Source: Pristimantibacillus sp052113225 (GTDB lineage: Bacteria > Bacillota > Bacilli > Paenibacillales > Paenibacillaceae). Taken from it: 64,000 bases of DNA. Where the stretch lies: assembly GCF_052113225.1 (NCBI RefSeq), contig NZ_JBFRCT010000007.1, positions 333,315 through 397,314 on the forward strand, written 5' to 3'. Shown here in pieces: positions 26,009-33,852 of this stretch (positions within the stretch are counted from its first letter, which is position 1; each line of letters opens with the position of its first letter). The notes beneath the pieces were generated by a model. It had not been told where the DNA came from. It was given only the letters and a program-made list of their open reading frames with translations, and did not search any database. The position numbers were made by a program, and so were the translations under genes.

Positions 26009-26365
26009 ATGGTGAAAAAATTAATAGCTTCTTGTTTCCTCTCTTTGTTTATTATTACAGCTATTTATGGTGTTTACGAAATGCAAAAACCGCTGCTTAC
26101 GAAACAAGAGGCTCTAGCAAAAGCGAGATTGTATCTCGATTCTGTTAATCATCACTTGGACTTAAATTACAGAACGGATAGTATTCCTACATATATAATT
26201 CTAGACAATGATACGTTATGGAATAGAGCAACTGGGAATACAGTATGGGATATCTACATTGACGATACTCTCATTACCATTGATGCGGACACAGGGAAGT
26301 TTAATAGAATCATATTCCCTACGGATATAACAATTACAAGAGGTGAACATCCCGACTGGTTCTAG
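26009..26365 (+). CDS. Membrane-anchored protein with PepSY-like domain
   Basis: A 118-residue protein with an N-terminal signal-anchor (residues ~4-22) and an extracytoplasmic domain. LTKQEALAKARLYL and WDIYIDDTLITIDADTGKF follow the helix-then-strands order of PepSY-like domains. GAGGT lies ~10 bases before ATG 26009. The function is unknown; PepSY domains often inhibit peptidases or bind the cell wall. There is a 47-bp gap to the preceding acetyltransferase. Confidence 0.6.
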   Translation: MVKKLIASCFLSLFIITAIYGVYEMQKPLLTKQEALAKARLYLDSVNHHLDLNYRTDSIPTYIILDNDTLWNRATGNTVWDIYIDDTLITIDADTGKFNRIIFPTDITITRGEHPDWF

Positions 26366-26379
26366 TCTAATAATAATCT

Positions 26380-27198
26380 TTATACCTTCTGAGCCATAAT
26401 CGTGCTCATTGCATGCTGATGAGGAATGCCGCTGGAGTTGCAGTCAAACACGATCTCGGAGCTGTCCTTGATTAACCAGTCATGGTAATGGGTGAGAAGC
26501 TCGCCCGAATGCCACTTGTAGGCATGAGGTTCCTTTTCCGGTGGTGGCGCGATAAATGGCTTATTCACGAAAACGTTCAGAACATGGATTCCGCCTGGAT
26601 TCGTAAACTGTTTATAGTTCGCGAAAACCTCCTGGCGGAACTCCGGCTTTATATAGTGAAGCACACCGCTAGAATACACAATGTCGTAAGGTATATTCAA
26701 CCGAAAATCCAGCACATCCGCTTTGATAACATCCACATGGACGCCGGCCCCGTCAGCAAGTCGTTTCGTCTTCTCAATCCCGGCGTCCGACACATCAATC
26801 CCTGTAACCTCGTACCCATTCCTTGCAAAAAAAACAGCGTCTCTGCCTTCACCACAGCCGATATCTAGCAGCTTAAGTCGTCTTGTTGGCGGCATATGCT
26901 GCAGCACCCGATAGACACCGCTGTTTGGCTCCGTTCCCCAGTAATAACTCTCAGTTTTGTACTCCTCTTCATAAATCGTAATGGGCTGATCCTGCGACAC
27001 ATACCCAAGCAGCTTGTCGATGTTTACTTGAAGGGTACGACATAATTCAGGCAGCAGCGAAAGGTCGGGCATCGTCTGTGCGTTCTCCCATTTGGATACA
27101 GCTTGAAAAGAAATACCTAGCCTTGTTGCGAGTTCCTCTTGCGTAAGACCCCGTTCTTTCCGATAAATGCTAATGTTCCGCGCTAATTTCTCTTTCAT
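26380..27198 (-). CDS. XRE-type HTH fused to SAM-dependent methyltransferase (TehB-like)
   Basis: A 272-residue two-domain protein. Residues ~1-65 are a Cro/C1 helix-turn-helix (RKERGLTQEELATRLGIS, SFQAVSKWENA). Residues ~85-270 are a class I methyltransferase with motif I LLDIGCGEGRD, an acidic GIDVSDAG strand and a SSGVLHYI motif, closest to TehB-type thiopurine/tellurite methyltransferases. A single start with AAAGGAG upstream covers both domains. Whether the HTH binds DNA or only regulates its own gene is unknown. Confidence 0.85.
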   Translation of the reverse strand: MKEKLARNISIYRKERGLTQEELATRLGISFQAVSKWENAQTMPDLSLLPELCRTLQVNIDKLLGYVSQDQPITIYEEEYKTESYYWGTEPNSGVYRVLQHMPPTRRLKLLDIGCGEGRDAVFFARNGYEVTGIDVSDAGIEKTKRLADGAGVHVDVIKADVLDFRLNIPYDIVYSSGVLHYIKPEFRQEVFANYKQFTNPGGIHVLNVFVNKPFIAPPPEKEPHAYKWHSGELLTHYHDWLIKDSSEIVFDCNSSGIPHQHAMSTIMAQKV

Positions 27199-27472
27199 AG
27201 GCCGCTCACACTCCTTTGTTATTACTCATTCTATTGAAGTTGTTTGGCGCAAACAATAACTTCCTAATTGATTTTTCAGGTGACTCAACCTGTGGTTGAG
27301 TTTGGTTTTATGCATTGTTTCCGTCCCATTTGGAGCATGAGCTTGTTGAGGCCGCTGCCGATGAATCATTAGTGATATAATCCCTGTAAAAGCTTAATGA
27401 TGTAAATTCGTTTATCTTGCTCTAACATTGTATACTTATAGTAACTTTATGATTAGGAGGAGATCACTCATC

Positions 27473-28027
27473 ATGTTTACACGAACAGATCATATTGGGA
27501 CTATTCAGTCAGATATAGAAGTCTTTCAGGCAAGGGAAGAAGATACAGCGGCTGTCCTGCAGCTTCTTGTTAATACAGCGGAATGGCTGAAAAGCAAAGG
27601 CTCTACGCAATGGAGTGGTCTTCTGCAAGGAGAAGACTCCCATCGGACGCCAGAAGCGATTAAGCGCGGTGAGGTGTATATTTTTGTCCAGAATGATACC
27701 TTAATGGGTATGGTTATGCTGATGCAGCAGGCAAGCCCATGGGATAAGGAACTATGGGGAGAAGAAGGGCATGAGAACTCCGTCTATCTGCACAGGCTGA
27801 ATATTAACCGAGCGGCAGCGGGCAAAAATCTCGGTGAAGAGATCGTTCGCTGGGCGAGCTCAGGCATTCATTTCCCGGGGAAAGACCGTATCCGACTCGA
27901 TTGTATTGCCAATAATCCGAAGCTGAACGACTTCTATAAGAATAGCTGCGGCTATGCGTTTAAAGGAACGGCAGTAAATCCGATCGGTGAATTTAATCTT
28001 TATGAGAAGCCGGTAACGATTAGCTAA
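27473..28027 (+). CDS. GNAT family N-acetyltransferase
   Basis: A 184-residue acetyltransferase with the motif order FQAREEDTAAVLQLL (beta1-alpha1), YLHRLNINRAAAGKNLGEEIV (acetyl-CoA loop region) and LDCIANNPKLNDFYKNSCGY (beta5-alpha4). GGAGGAG precedes ATG 27473. The substrate is unknown. Upstream, 27199-27472 holds only a short ACTCAACC/GGTTGAGT hairpin and no gene. Confidence 0.83.
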   Translation: MFTRTDHIGTIQSDIEVFQAREEDTAAVLQLLVNTAEWLKSKGSTQWSGLLQGEDSHRTPEAIKRGEVYIFVQNDTLMGMVMLMQQASPWDKELWGEEGHENSVYLHRLNINRAAAGKNLGEEIVRWASSGIHFPGKDRIRLDCIANNPKLNDFYKNSCGYAFKGTAVNPIGEFNLYEKPVTIS

Positions 28028-28110
28028 TCTAATTGTTGTAATTCCGATCGTTTTACTATACAATCTTCTCAATTACTCGAAATGATCTGTAAGTTTAAGG
28101 AGGATCCAAG

Positions 28111-28458
28111 ATGATACAACCGATTCAACCAGCGGAAATACAAAGACGTCTGGATAGCTTGAAAGATCAGGATGTGTATATTCATCTTGAGATGACGACA
28201 GGAGCTTACGCGGCTCATATGGACGCCTCTAAGCATCCGGCAGCTACTTTTATAACCAATGCGGTTATTCAATATTCACATGGTTCGATCTCTGGCAATG
28301 GTCCATTCCGTGTAGGACTCAAAATGAATCACGGATGGGTATACTCGGAAGGACTTACCCATTATGTAGAAAGCGAGCCGGAACGACTTATTCTCGCCGG
28401 CCATGATCAGCAGGGCAAGCTGGTTGTATCACTTCAGCTCAGCCGCGAACCATTCTAG
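28111..28458 (+). CDS. yojF: YojF family protein (DUF1806)
   Basis: A 115-residue protein matching Bacillus YojF: VYIHLEMTTGAYAAH near residue 25, then FITNAVIQYSHGSISG, GPFRVGLKM and ending VSLQLSREPF. GGAGGA precedes the ATG. In Bacillus yojF lies next to bshB2 (yojG), as here, so a role connected with bacillithiol metabolism is inferred; the biochemical function is not known. Confidence 0.87.
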   Translation: MIQPIQPAEIQRRLDSLKDQDVYIHLEMTTGAYAAHMDASKHPAATFITNAVIQYSHGSISGNGPFRVGLKMNHGWVYSEGLTHYVESEPERLILAGHDQQGKLVVSLQLSREPF

Positions 28459-28549
28459 ACGCAACTAATGCTTCCGAAGTAGCTTTTATACAAAATTCCT
28501 GGCTTATATACTGCAATGTGCTGTAAAAAAGCTTTAAGGAGAGATAAAT

Positions 28550-29206
28550 ATGGAACAACGTATTCTAGTCGTCCTGCCGCATCCTGATGATGAAGCTTTT
28601 GGATTGTCGGGGACGCTTGCACAATTAATAGACCAAGGTGCTTATGTCACTTACGCGTGCTTGACGCTTGGGGAGATGGCCCGGAACATGGGAACTCCGC
28701 CGTTCGCAAGCCGGGTGACACTGCCCCAGATTCGCCGGAAGGAGCTTGAAGAATCCTGCGCAGCCATCGGCATACAGGATTTGAGAACGCTTGGCTTCCA
28801 TGATAAAACGATTGAGTTCGAGGATAAAGTGCTGCTCGATGAACATATAAATGCTCTTATAGAAGAAGTACGCCCGACCCTTGTTGTCACTTTTTATCCG
28901 GGCTACAGTGTCCATCCTGACCATGATGCGACCGGGGAAGCTGTTGTTCGGACGGTGGGCAGACTGCCTGAGGCAGAGCGTCCGCCTGTGTATTGCATGG
29001 CGTTCTCCCGGAACCATGAACAGGCGATTGGCAAGCCGGATATTTCATTTGATATCCGGGACTATTTGAAGCATAAGATGGATTCCATCAAAGCGCATCG
29101 CTCCCAGTTCCAAGCAGGCGAGATTCTTGGAGACAAGGATCATACGGACAAAGAGCTTCGAGAACGGTTCGGAACGGAACGGTTCTGGACGTATAAGTTT
29201 GATTAA
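28550..29206 (+). CDS. bshB2: Bacillithiol biosynthesis deacetylase BshB2
   Basis: A 218-residue LmbE/PIG-L type zinc deacetylase: PHPDDEAFGLSG near residue 10 gives the His-Asp-Asp metal/catalytic motif, and SVHPDHDATGEA near residue 122 the third ligand region. BshB2 removes acetyl from GlcNAc-malate in bacillithiol synthesis and from bacillithiol-conjugate derivatives. The YojF neighbour supports the B2 subtype. AAGGAGA precedes the start, and a strong terminator follows. Confidence 0.9.
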   Translation: MEQRILVVLPHPDDEAFGLSGTLAQLIDQGAYVTYACLTLGEMARNMGTPPFASRVTLPQIRRKELEESCAAIGIQDLRTLGFHDKTIEFEDKVLLDEHINALIEEVRPTLVVTFYPGYSVHPDHDATGEAVVRTVGRLPEAERPPVYCMAFSRNHEQAIGKPDISFDIRDYLKHKMDSIKAHRSQFQAGEILGDKDHTDKELRERFGTERFWTYKFD

Positions 29207-29211
29207 CAGAA

Positions 29212-29252
29212 AGAGAGGCTGCCCCTGAATGAATGGGCAGCCTCTCTTTTGT
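29212..29252. terminator. Bidirectional intrinsic terminator between bshB2 and metQ-like gene
   Basis: Perfect 13-bp stem AGAGAGGCTGCCC/GGGCAGCCTCTCT, T-rich on the plus side (TTTTGTTT) and moderately T-rich on the minus side. Confidence 0.85.
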
Positions 29253-29291
29253 TTAACTGAAGTCTCATCGGTCTTGTATTGAAATTTCCAG

Positions 29292-30281
29292 TTACTTCTG
29301 GGCAACTTTAATTTCGGATTGAAGTTTGTCTAATTCACCTTGTAACGTTTCGGCTGGGACGTCGATGACAACACTGCCACCGTTGGAGTCCTTTTTCACA
29401 CTTTCAATAATTTCAGGATCTTGGTACAGCTTGGCGATCGCACGGTAGGTTTCATTGTCTTTATCTTCAAGGCGGGTTGCGAATACGTTCAAGTACGGGC
29501 GAGTCGTCTCAGACAACGGATCATCATGGAAAATCGCATCCGACAGCTTCAGTCCTGCCTGGCCAGCAATCCCACCGTTAATGATGGAAGCTGCAACGTC
29601 TGGCAATACGCGAGGTGTTTGCTGAGCCACAACCGTAACGATTTTGAGCTTATGCGGATTATCTACAATATCATCTGTCGTGCCGTACAGACCAACATTA
29701 TCCTTCAGCTTCAACAAGCCTGCTGCTTGGAGAACAAGAAGGCCGCGTCCCTGGTTAGCCGGATCGTTTGGTATTGCTATTTGCGCGCCATCCGGAATTT
29801 CGGAAACATTCTTATACTTTTTGGAATAAAGGCCAAGTGGTGAGACAACAGTTGATCCAATAGGTACGATATTCAGATTATGCTCAATATTGAACTGGCT
29901 GAGGAAGGCCAGATGCTGGAACGAGTTCACATCAACTTCTTTATTCGCGAGTGCGAGGTTGGGCAAAGTATAGTCCGAGAATTCAATAAGCTCGATTTCA
30001 ACATTCAGCTGTTCTTTAGCCTTTTTCTTCAGCAGCGGCCAAGTTTCACCGTCTGTGCCGGAGACACCAATCTTCACTTTAATCGGCTCTGATGGTTTCA
30101 CTGGCTCTGGTGTTTGCTCAACCACCGTATTGGCAGCAGATGGGGAAGCATTAGCTGCTGTCGACTTATCCGAGTTAGCTGAAGCAGTCGTATTGTTTGA
30201 ATCTTTGTTGCTTCCGCAAGCGGACAGCACCCCTACAATTAAAATCAGCATGAGACTTAGGAAGAGAACCTGCTTTTTCAT
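29292..30281 (-). CDS. MetQ/NlpA-type ABC binding lipoprotein
   Basis: A 329-residue lipoprotein: signal ending LSACGS (lipidated Cys), a Ser/Ala/Asn linker of ~45 residues, then an NlpA/MetQ domain from VKIGVSGTDGETW to the C terminus. These bind methionine or related sulfur compounds. The motif NEIPNDPANQGRGL-like loop is present. The long linker and the context of a sulfur-scavenging operon opposite suggest the ligand may not be methionine. ATG 30281 is preferred to GTG 30290, which abuts the ribosome binding site. Confidence 0.88.
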   Translation of the reverse strand: MKKQVLFLSLMLILIVGVLSACGSNKDSNNTTASANSDKSTAANASPSAANTVVEQTPEPVKPSEPIKVKIGVSGTDGETWPLLKKKAKEQLNVEIELIEFSDYTLPNLALANKEVDVNSFQHLAFLSQFNIEHNLNIVPIGSTVVSPLGLYSKKYKNVSEIPDGAQIAIPNDPANQGRGLLVLQAAGLLKLKDNVGLYGTTDDIVDNPHKLKIVTVVAQQTPRVLPDVAASIINGGIAGQAGLKLSDAIFHDDPLSETTRPYLNVFATRLEDKDNETYRAIAKLYQDPEIIESVKKDSNGGSVVIDVPAETLQGELDKLQSEIKVAQK

Positions 30282-30323
30282 TTTTAACACACTCCTTTTA
30301 TTTTTTGTATATGGAGATCCCGT

Positions 30324-30986
30324 TTATCGGCGTAAAAATTTACGTGATATCGTGTTGCCGAGAAATTGGGCGATCTGCACCAGGATAATAAGGACAACGA
30401 TCGTGACGAACATGACGGACCCGTCGAATCGCTGATAGCCATAAGTCATCGCTAGATCACCAAGCCCTCCTCCACCAACAGTGCCGGCCATGGCAGAGAA
30501 ATCAATAAGCGCGACAGTCATAAACGTCAACCCGAGGATAAGAGGGCCAAGCGCTTCGAGGATGAGTACACCAACTATGATCTGAACGGGACTGGCTCCC
30601 ATGGCTTTCGCAGCCTCGATAATGCCAGGATCAACAGCGACGAGATTATTCTCGACAACTCTTGCAATAACAAAGGCTGCAACGATTGTCATCGGAAAGA
30701 TCGCAGCCCAGGTACCGATGGTTGTTCCAATAACGGCACGGGTGAATGGACTAATTGTGACGAGGAAGATGATGAATGGAACAGGGCGGATAATGTTGAT
30801 GGCAATATTAAGAAAGGAGAAGACAAAGGTATTCTCCAGAATGTTACCCTTGCGTGTGACAAAGAGTAAGAGTCCGATTATTAACCCCAGGATAGCCCCG
30901 AATAGTAAGGTGAAAATAACCATCGTAATCGTCTGGCCTGTTGCCTCAAATATGCGCGGCCAGAACGTATTCCAATCAACTTTCAT
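30324..30986 (-). CDS. metI: MetI-type ABC permease
   Basis: A 220-residue five-segment permease with the MetI signature RPVPFIIFLV in segment 2 and the EAA loop AKAMGASPVQII. ATG 30986 lies 8-9 bases from GGGAGG and inside the end of metN (11-bp overlap, coupled translation). Forms the channel of the MetNIQ importer. Confidence 0.92.
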   Translation of the reverse strand: MKVDWNTFWPRIFEATGQTITMVIFTLLFGAILGLIIGLLLFVTRKGNILENTFVFSFLNIAINIIRPVPFIIFLVTISPFTRAVIGTTIGTWAAIFPMTIVAAFVIARVVENNLVAVDPGIIEAAKAMGASPVQIIVGVLILEALGPLILGLTFMTVALIDFSAMAGTVGGGGLGDLAMTYGYQRFDGSVMFVTIVVLIILVQIAQFLGNTISRKFLRR

Positions 30987-32001
30987 GGTCGACAACCTCC
31001 CTCACTTCAACATTTTGACCAAGCTCATGAATCATAGGATCGAGCTCCGGTGTCTGATTCGGGAACTCCACGATCAGGCTGCCGAACAGCTGCCCCTGTA
31101 ATTCATTAATGCTGCCGTAAATAATGTTAAAGTCGATATTGTATTTCCTGGCGGTCTGTGACAGGATCGGTTCGCTTGTCGTACCGCCTTTGAATACAAT
31201 TCGGTAAAGCCGGCCTTTATGGCTCTGCTTCAGAATGTTCAGCAGCTTCGGAGAAAGCTTGTCGTTTTGTACAGAGCTGATGAAGTTCCGGGTTGTTTGT
31301 TTTTGTGGATTCGCGAAAATATCAAAGACCTGTCCTTCTTCGATGACACGCCCGTTTTCCATTACCGCTACCCGATCGCAGATTGTACGGATCACATGCA
31401 TCTCATGTGTAATAAGAAGGATCGTAATGTTGTATTCCTCATTAACACGCTTGAGCAACCTCAGAATTTCGCCTGTTGTCTCGGGATCAAGTGCTGATGT
31501 AGCCTCATCGCAAATAAGAATATCGGGTGATGTAGCAAGCGCCCTTGCAATACCTACGCGCTGCTTTTGGCCGCCGGACAGCTGTTCGGGATATTGGTCA
31601 GCTTTATCCTCGAGCCCGACGAATCGGAGCAGCTCGGCTACACGAGCCTTGACCTGTTCCTTTGGTATTCTCGCAAGCTTAAGCGGATAAGCAATATTGC
31701 CGTATACGGTACGGGAGTTGAATAGATTAAAGGTTTGAAAGATCATGCCGATCTGTCTGCGCAGCTTCCTAAGCTCCCGGGACGAGATCAAGGTTACGTC
31801 CTGCTCATTTACGACTACTCTGCCGTTGGTTGGCTTCTCTAATAGATTGACCAGGCGAAGCAGAGTACTTTTACCTGCGCCGCTGAAGCCGATGACCCCG
31901 TAGATTTCTCCTTTAGCAATGGAGAGAGAGACGTTATCGACTGCGTTAACCACCTTTTTTTGAGACAGGAAGGTTTTAGACACCGATTCAAATTTGATCA
32001 A
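30976..32001 (-). CDS. metN: MetN-type ABC ATPase with C-terminal NIL domain
   Basis: A 341-residue ATPase: Walker A GFSGAGKST (~38-46), signature LSGGQKQR (~141), Walker B ILICDEATSALD (~159), then an ACT-fold NIL domain (~265-341). In MetN the NIL domain binds methionine and shuts the transporter (trans-inhibition). GGAGAG precedes the ATG. First gene of the importer operon, preceded by a ~255-nt leader with an attenuator-like structure. Confidence 0.92.
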   Translation of the reverse strand: MIKFESVSKTFLSQKKVVNAVDNVSLSIAKGEIYGVIGFSGAGKSTLLRLVNLLEKPTNGRVVVNEQDVTLISSRELRKLRRQIGMIFQTFNLFNSRTVYGNIAYPLKLARIPKEQVKARVAELLRFVGLEDKADQYPEQLSGGQKQRVGIARALATSPDILICDEATSALDPETTGEILRLLKRVNEEYNITILLITHEMHVIRTICDRVAVMENGRVIEEGQVFDIFANPQKQTTRNFISSVQNDKLSPKLLNILKQSHKGRLYRIVFKGGTTSEPILSQTARKYNIDFNIIYGSINELQGQLFGSLIVEFPNQTPELDPMIHELGQNVEVREVVDHES

Positions 32002-32078
32002 GTGAAATTCTCTCCTTTATTGCGCATTACTTTGAATAAAGTTTAGTAACCGCATATGTATACTTAGAAAAATAAATA

Positions 32079-32113
32079 AAAAATGGCCTCTCCTATTTGC
32101 AAGAAGAGGCCAC
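32079..32113 (-). terminator. Leader terminator upstream of metN
   Basis: On the minus strand GTGGCCTCTTC and GAGAGGCCAT form a stem with a ~10-base loop, followed by TTTTTTATTTATTT. It lies 78 bp before the metN start and downstream of a good promoter, so it is conditional. Confidence 0.8.
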
Positions 32114-32258
32114 TTAATCAGACTGGGCTCCTCTATCTCAGGCAGAGATATGGTTCGCACAGTTCTGAAATGATCAGTCAGCTGTATCGAAAACAACACT
32201 ATTTAACCATTTGTTGCTTATTGGAGGCGGAATTTTTTATATCCGTGTCTCCAACTTG
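32079..32258 (-). ncRNA. Structured 5' leader of the metN operon, putative attenuator, class unassigned
   Basis: On the minus strand, from a predicted start near 32258: hairpin TTGGAG..CTCCAA with inner CGGA/TCCG; then ATGGTT..AACCAT enclosing ACAG..CTGT and CTGA/TCAG; then ATCTC-TGCCT-GAGAT; then GAGGAGCC, which can pair with the GGCCTC of the terminator's 5' arm. The terminator follows. This layering of aptamer-like stems, an anti-terminator and a terminator fits a riboswitch or other attenuator. The SAM-I core expected ahead of metNIQ in Firmicutes is not present, nor a T-box sequence. Confidence 0.5.
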
Positions 32259-32264
32259 GGATTT

Positions 32265-32294
32265 ACTATAAAGCGTTAGAGAGGGTGCTGTCAA
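32265..32294 (-). promoter_or_regulatory. Promoter of the metN leader
   Basis: Minus strand TTGACA and TATAGT with an 18-bp spacer. Confidence 0.75.
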
Positions 32295-32332
32295 TCCCTG
32301 AAAATTCAAAAATATGCTAGCTAATGTTGCAC

Positions 32333-32362
32333 TTGACATCCATCTTTATCCAGTGGTAGAGT
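32333..32362 (+). promoter_or_regulatory. Promoter of the DszA-like operon
   Basis: TTGACA and TAGAGT with an 18-bp spacer, ~85 bp before the TTG start. The -10 is weak. It is divergent from the metN promoter; the -35 boxes are 38 bp apart, so one regulator could control both. Confidence 0.5.
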
Positions 32363-32447
32363 AGCCTCAAATTCTATATCCGTTTTAATTTATCGGAATA
32401 GTAAGCTTGTTCTGGCATAGGTTTGAGGAAAGGGAAGGTGAGGCATC

Positions 32448-33833
32448 TTGGCGAAACAAATTTTGTTTAATGTCTTCGAAATGTCGAGTGCGATGCATAA
32501 TTCGCATGGGCTTTGGAAGCATCCAGGCAACGAGAGAACACGGCGTTACAAGGATTTGGATTATTGGACAGAGCTTGCGCTGCTGCTCGAGAGAGGGAAG
32601 CTTGATGCGGTATTTTTCGCGGATGTAATAGGGGTATACGATGTCTATCAGAAAAGCAAAGATGCCTCCATTCGGGATGCTGTGCAAGTACCACTCAATG
32701 ATCCGGCTTTTGCGATCCCGGCGATGGCGCAGGTGACGAAGAACTTGTCATTTGCCCTGACGGTCAGCACAACGTATGAACATCCTTATGCGCATGCCCG
32801 CCGGATGAGCACGCTGGATCATTTGACGAAAGGACGTTTTGCCTGGAATGTGGTCACTTCTTATCTTCCAAGCGCTGCACGAAATTTCGGGCTTGATGAA
32901 ATGATCAAGCATGATGATCGTTATGAGCTGGCAGATGAGTTCCTTGATGTCTCGTATAAGCTGTGGGAAGCAAGCTGGGAAGAGGATGCCGTCATCAATG
33001 ATCGGGAGAATAAGGTGTTCGCTGATCCATCGAAGGTGCATGAGATTCATCATGAAGGCCGCTTCTTCCGTGTTCCTGGGCCGCATCTTAGCGAACCTTC
33101 TCCGCAGCGGACTCCTGTTATTTATCAGGCGGGTACATCACCAAAGGGCAAGGAATTTGCGGCGAAGCACGCGGAGTGCCTGTTCGTTGGAGGGCCGACG
33201 CCAGAGCAGACGAAGCAATCCATTCAAGAGATCAAGAGACTTGCAGAGTCATATGGCCGTAATTCGGATCATATTAAGGCATTTACATTCTTGAATGTCA
33301 TTGTGGCAGAGACTACAGAAGAAGCTGAAGCCAAATTCGAAGAATACAAGCGGTTATGGAGCGGCGAAGCGGCGAAAGCGCAATATGGCGGCTCCAGTGG
33401 CTATGATCTGGCGGAGTATACCGATCTCGACGCGGTATTTGAATATAAACATACCGAGCATGGACAGTCACGGGCGGCTTCGCTGACCAAAGATAGTCCG
33501 AAGAAGCTTACCGTCCGTGAAGTGTTGGAGGGTTTCGATACGATGAAACGGAGATTTGCCATTGTTGGTAATCCTCAGGAAGTAGCAGACGGGATTCAAA
33601 GTTATTTTGAAGCGACCGGGGTGGACGGGTTTAATCTTACGCATATGATTACGCCGGGCAGCCTGGTAGATTTCGTTGACCTAGTCGTTCCTGAACTGCA
33701 GATGCGCGGGATTTATAAGACAGAATATGCACCAGGCACCTATCGGGAGAAGCTCTTCGGGCAAGGCAAACGCCATCTGCAGGAGGGTCATCCCGGGGCA
33801 AGGCTTCGTAGCTTAGCACAAAGCAGGGTGTAG
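32448..33833 (+). CDS. FMN-dependent monooxygenase, NtaA/SnaA/DszA family
   Basis: A 461-residue luciferase-like flavin monooxygenase. ILFNVFEMSSAMHNSHGLWK at the N terminus, DAVFFADVIGVYD, YEHPYAHARRMSTLDHLTKGR and GTSPKGKEFAAKHAE are all characteristic of the NtaA/DszA branch, which oxidises aminocarboxylates, sulfones or other sulfur compounds with FMNH2 from a separate reductase. Start TTG 32448 with AAGGTGAGG 4-7 bases upstream. First gene of a four-gene sulfur operon, 19 bp before the DszB/DszC-like fusion. No flavin reductase is in the window. Confidence 0.88.
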   Translation: MAKQILFNVFEMSSAMHNSHGLWKHPGNERTRRYKDLDYWTELALLLERGKLDAVFFADVIGVYDVYQKSKDASIRDAVQVPLNDPAFAIPAMAQVTKNLSFALTVSTTYEHPYAHARRMSTLDHLTKGRFAWNVVTSYLPSAARNFGLDEMIKHDDRYELADEFLDVSYKLWEASWEEDAVINDRENKVFADPSKVHEIHHEGRFFRVPGPHLSEPSPQRTPVIYQAGTSPKGKEFAAKHAECLFVGGPTPEQTKQSIQEIKRLAESYGRNSDHIKAFTFLNVIVAETTEEAEAKFEEYKRLWSGEAAKAQYGGSSGYDLAEYTDLDAVFEYKHTEHGQSRAASLTKDSPKKLTVREVLEGFDTMKRRFAIVGNPQEVADGIQSYFEATGVDGFNLTHMITPGSLVDFVDLVVPELQMRGIYKTEYAPGTYREKLFGQGKRHLQEGHPGARLRSLAQSRV

Positions 33834-33852
33834 AGAGAGGAGGAGGATGGAG

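Noticed and set aside
32079..32258. SAM-I (S-box) riboswitch before metN
   Set aside because: The conserved core and kink-turn sequences were looked for on the minus strand and are not there; only the overall stem-terminator layout is similar.
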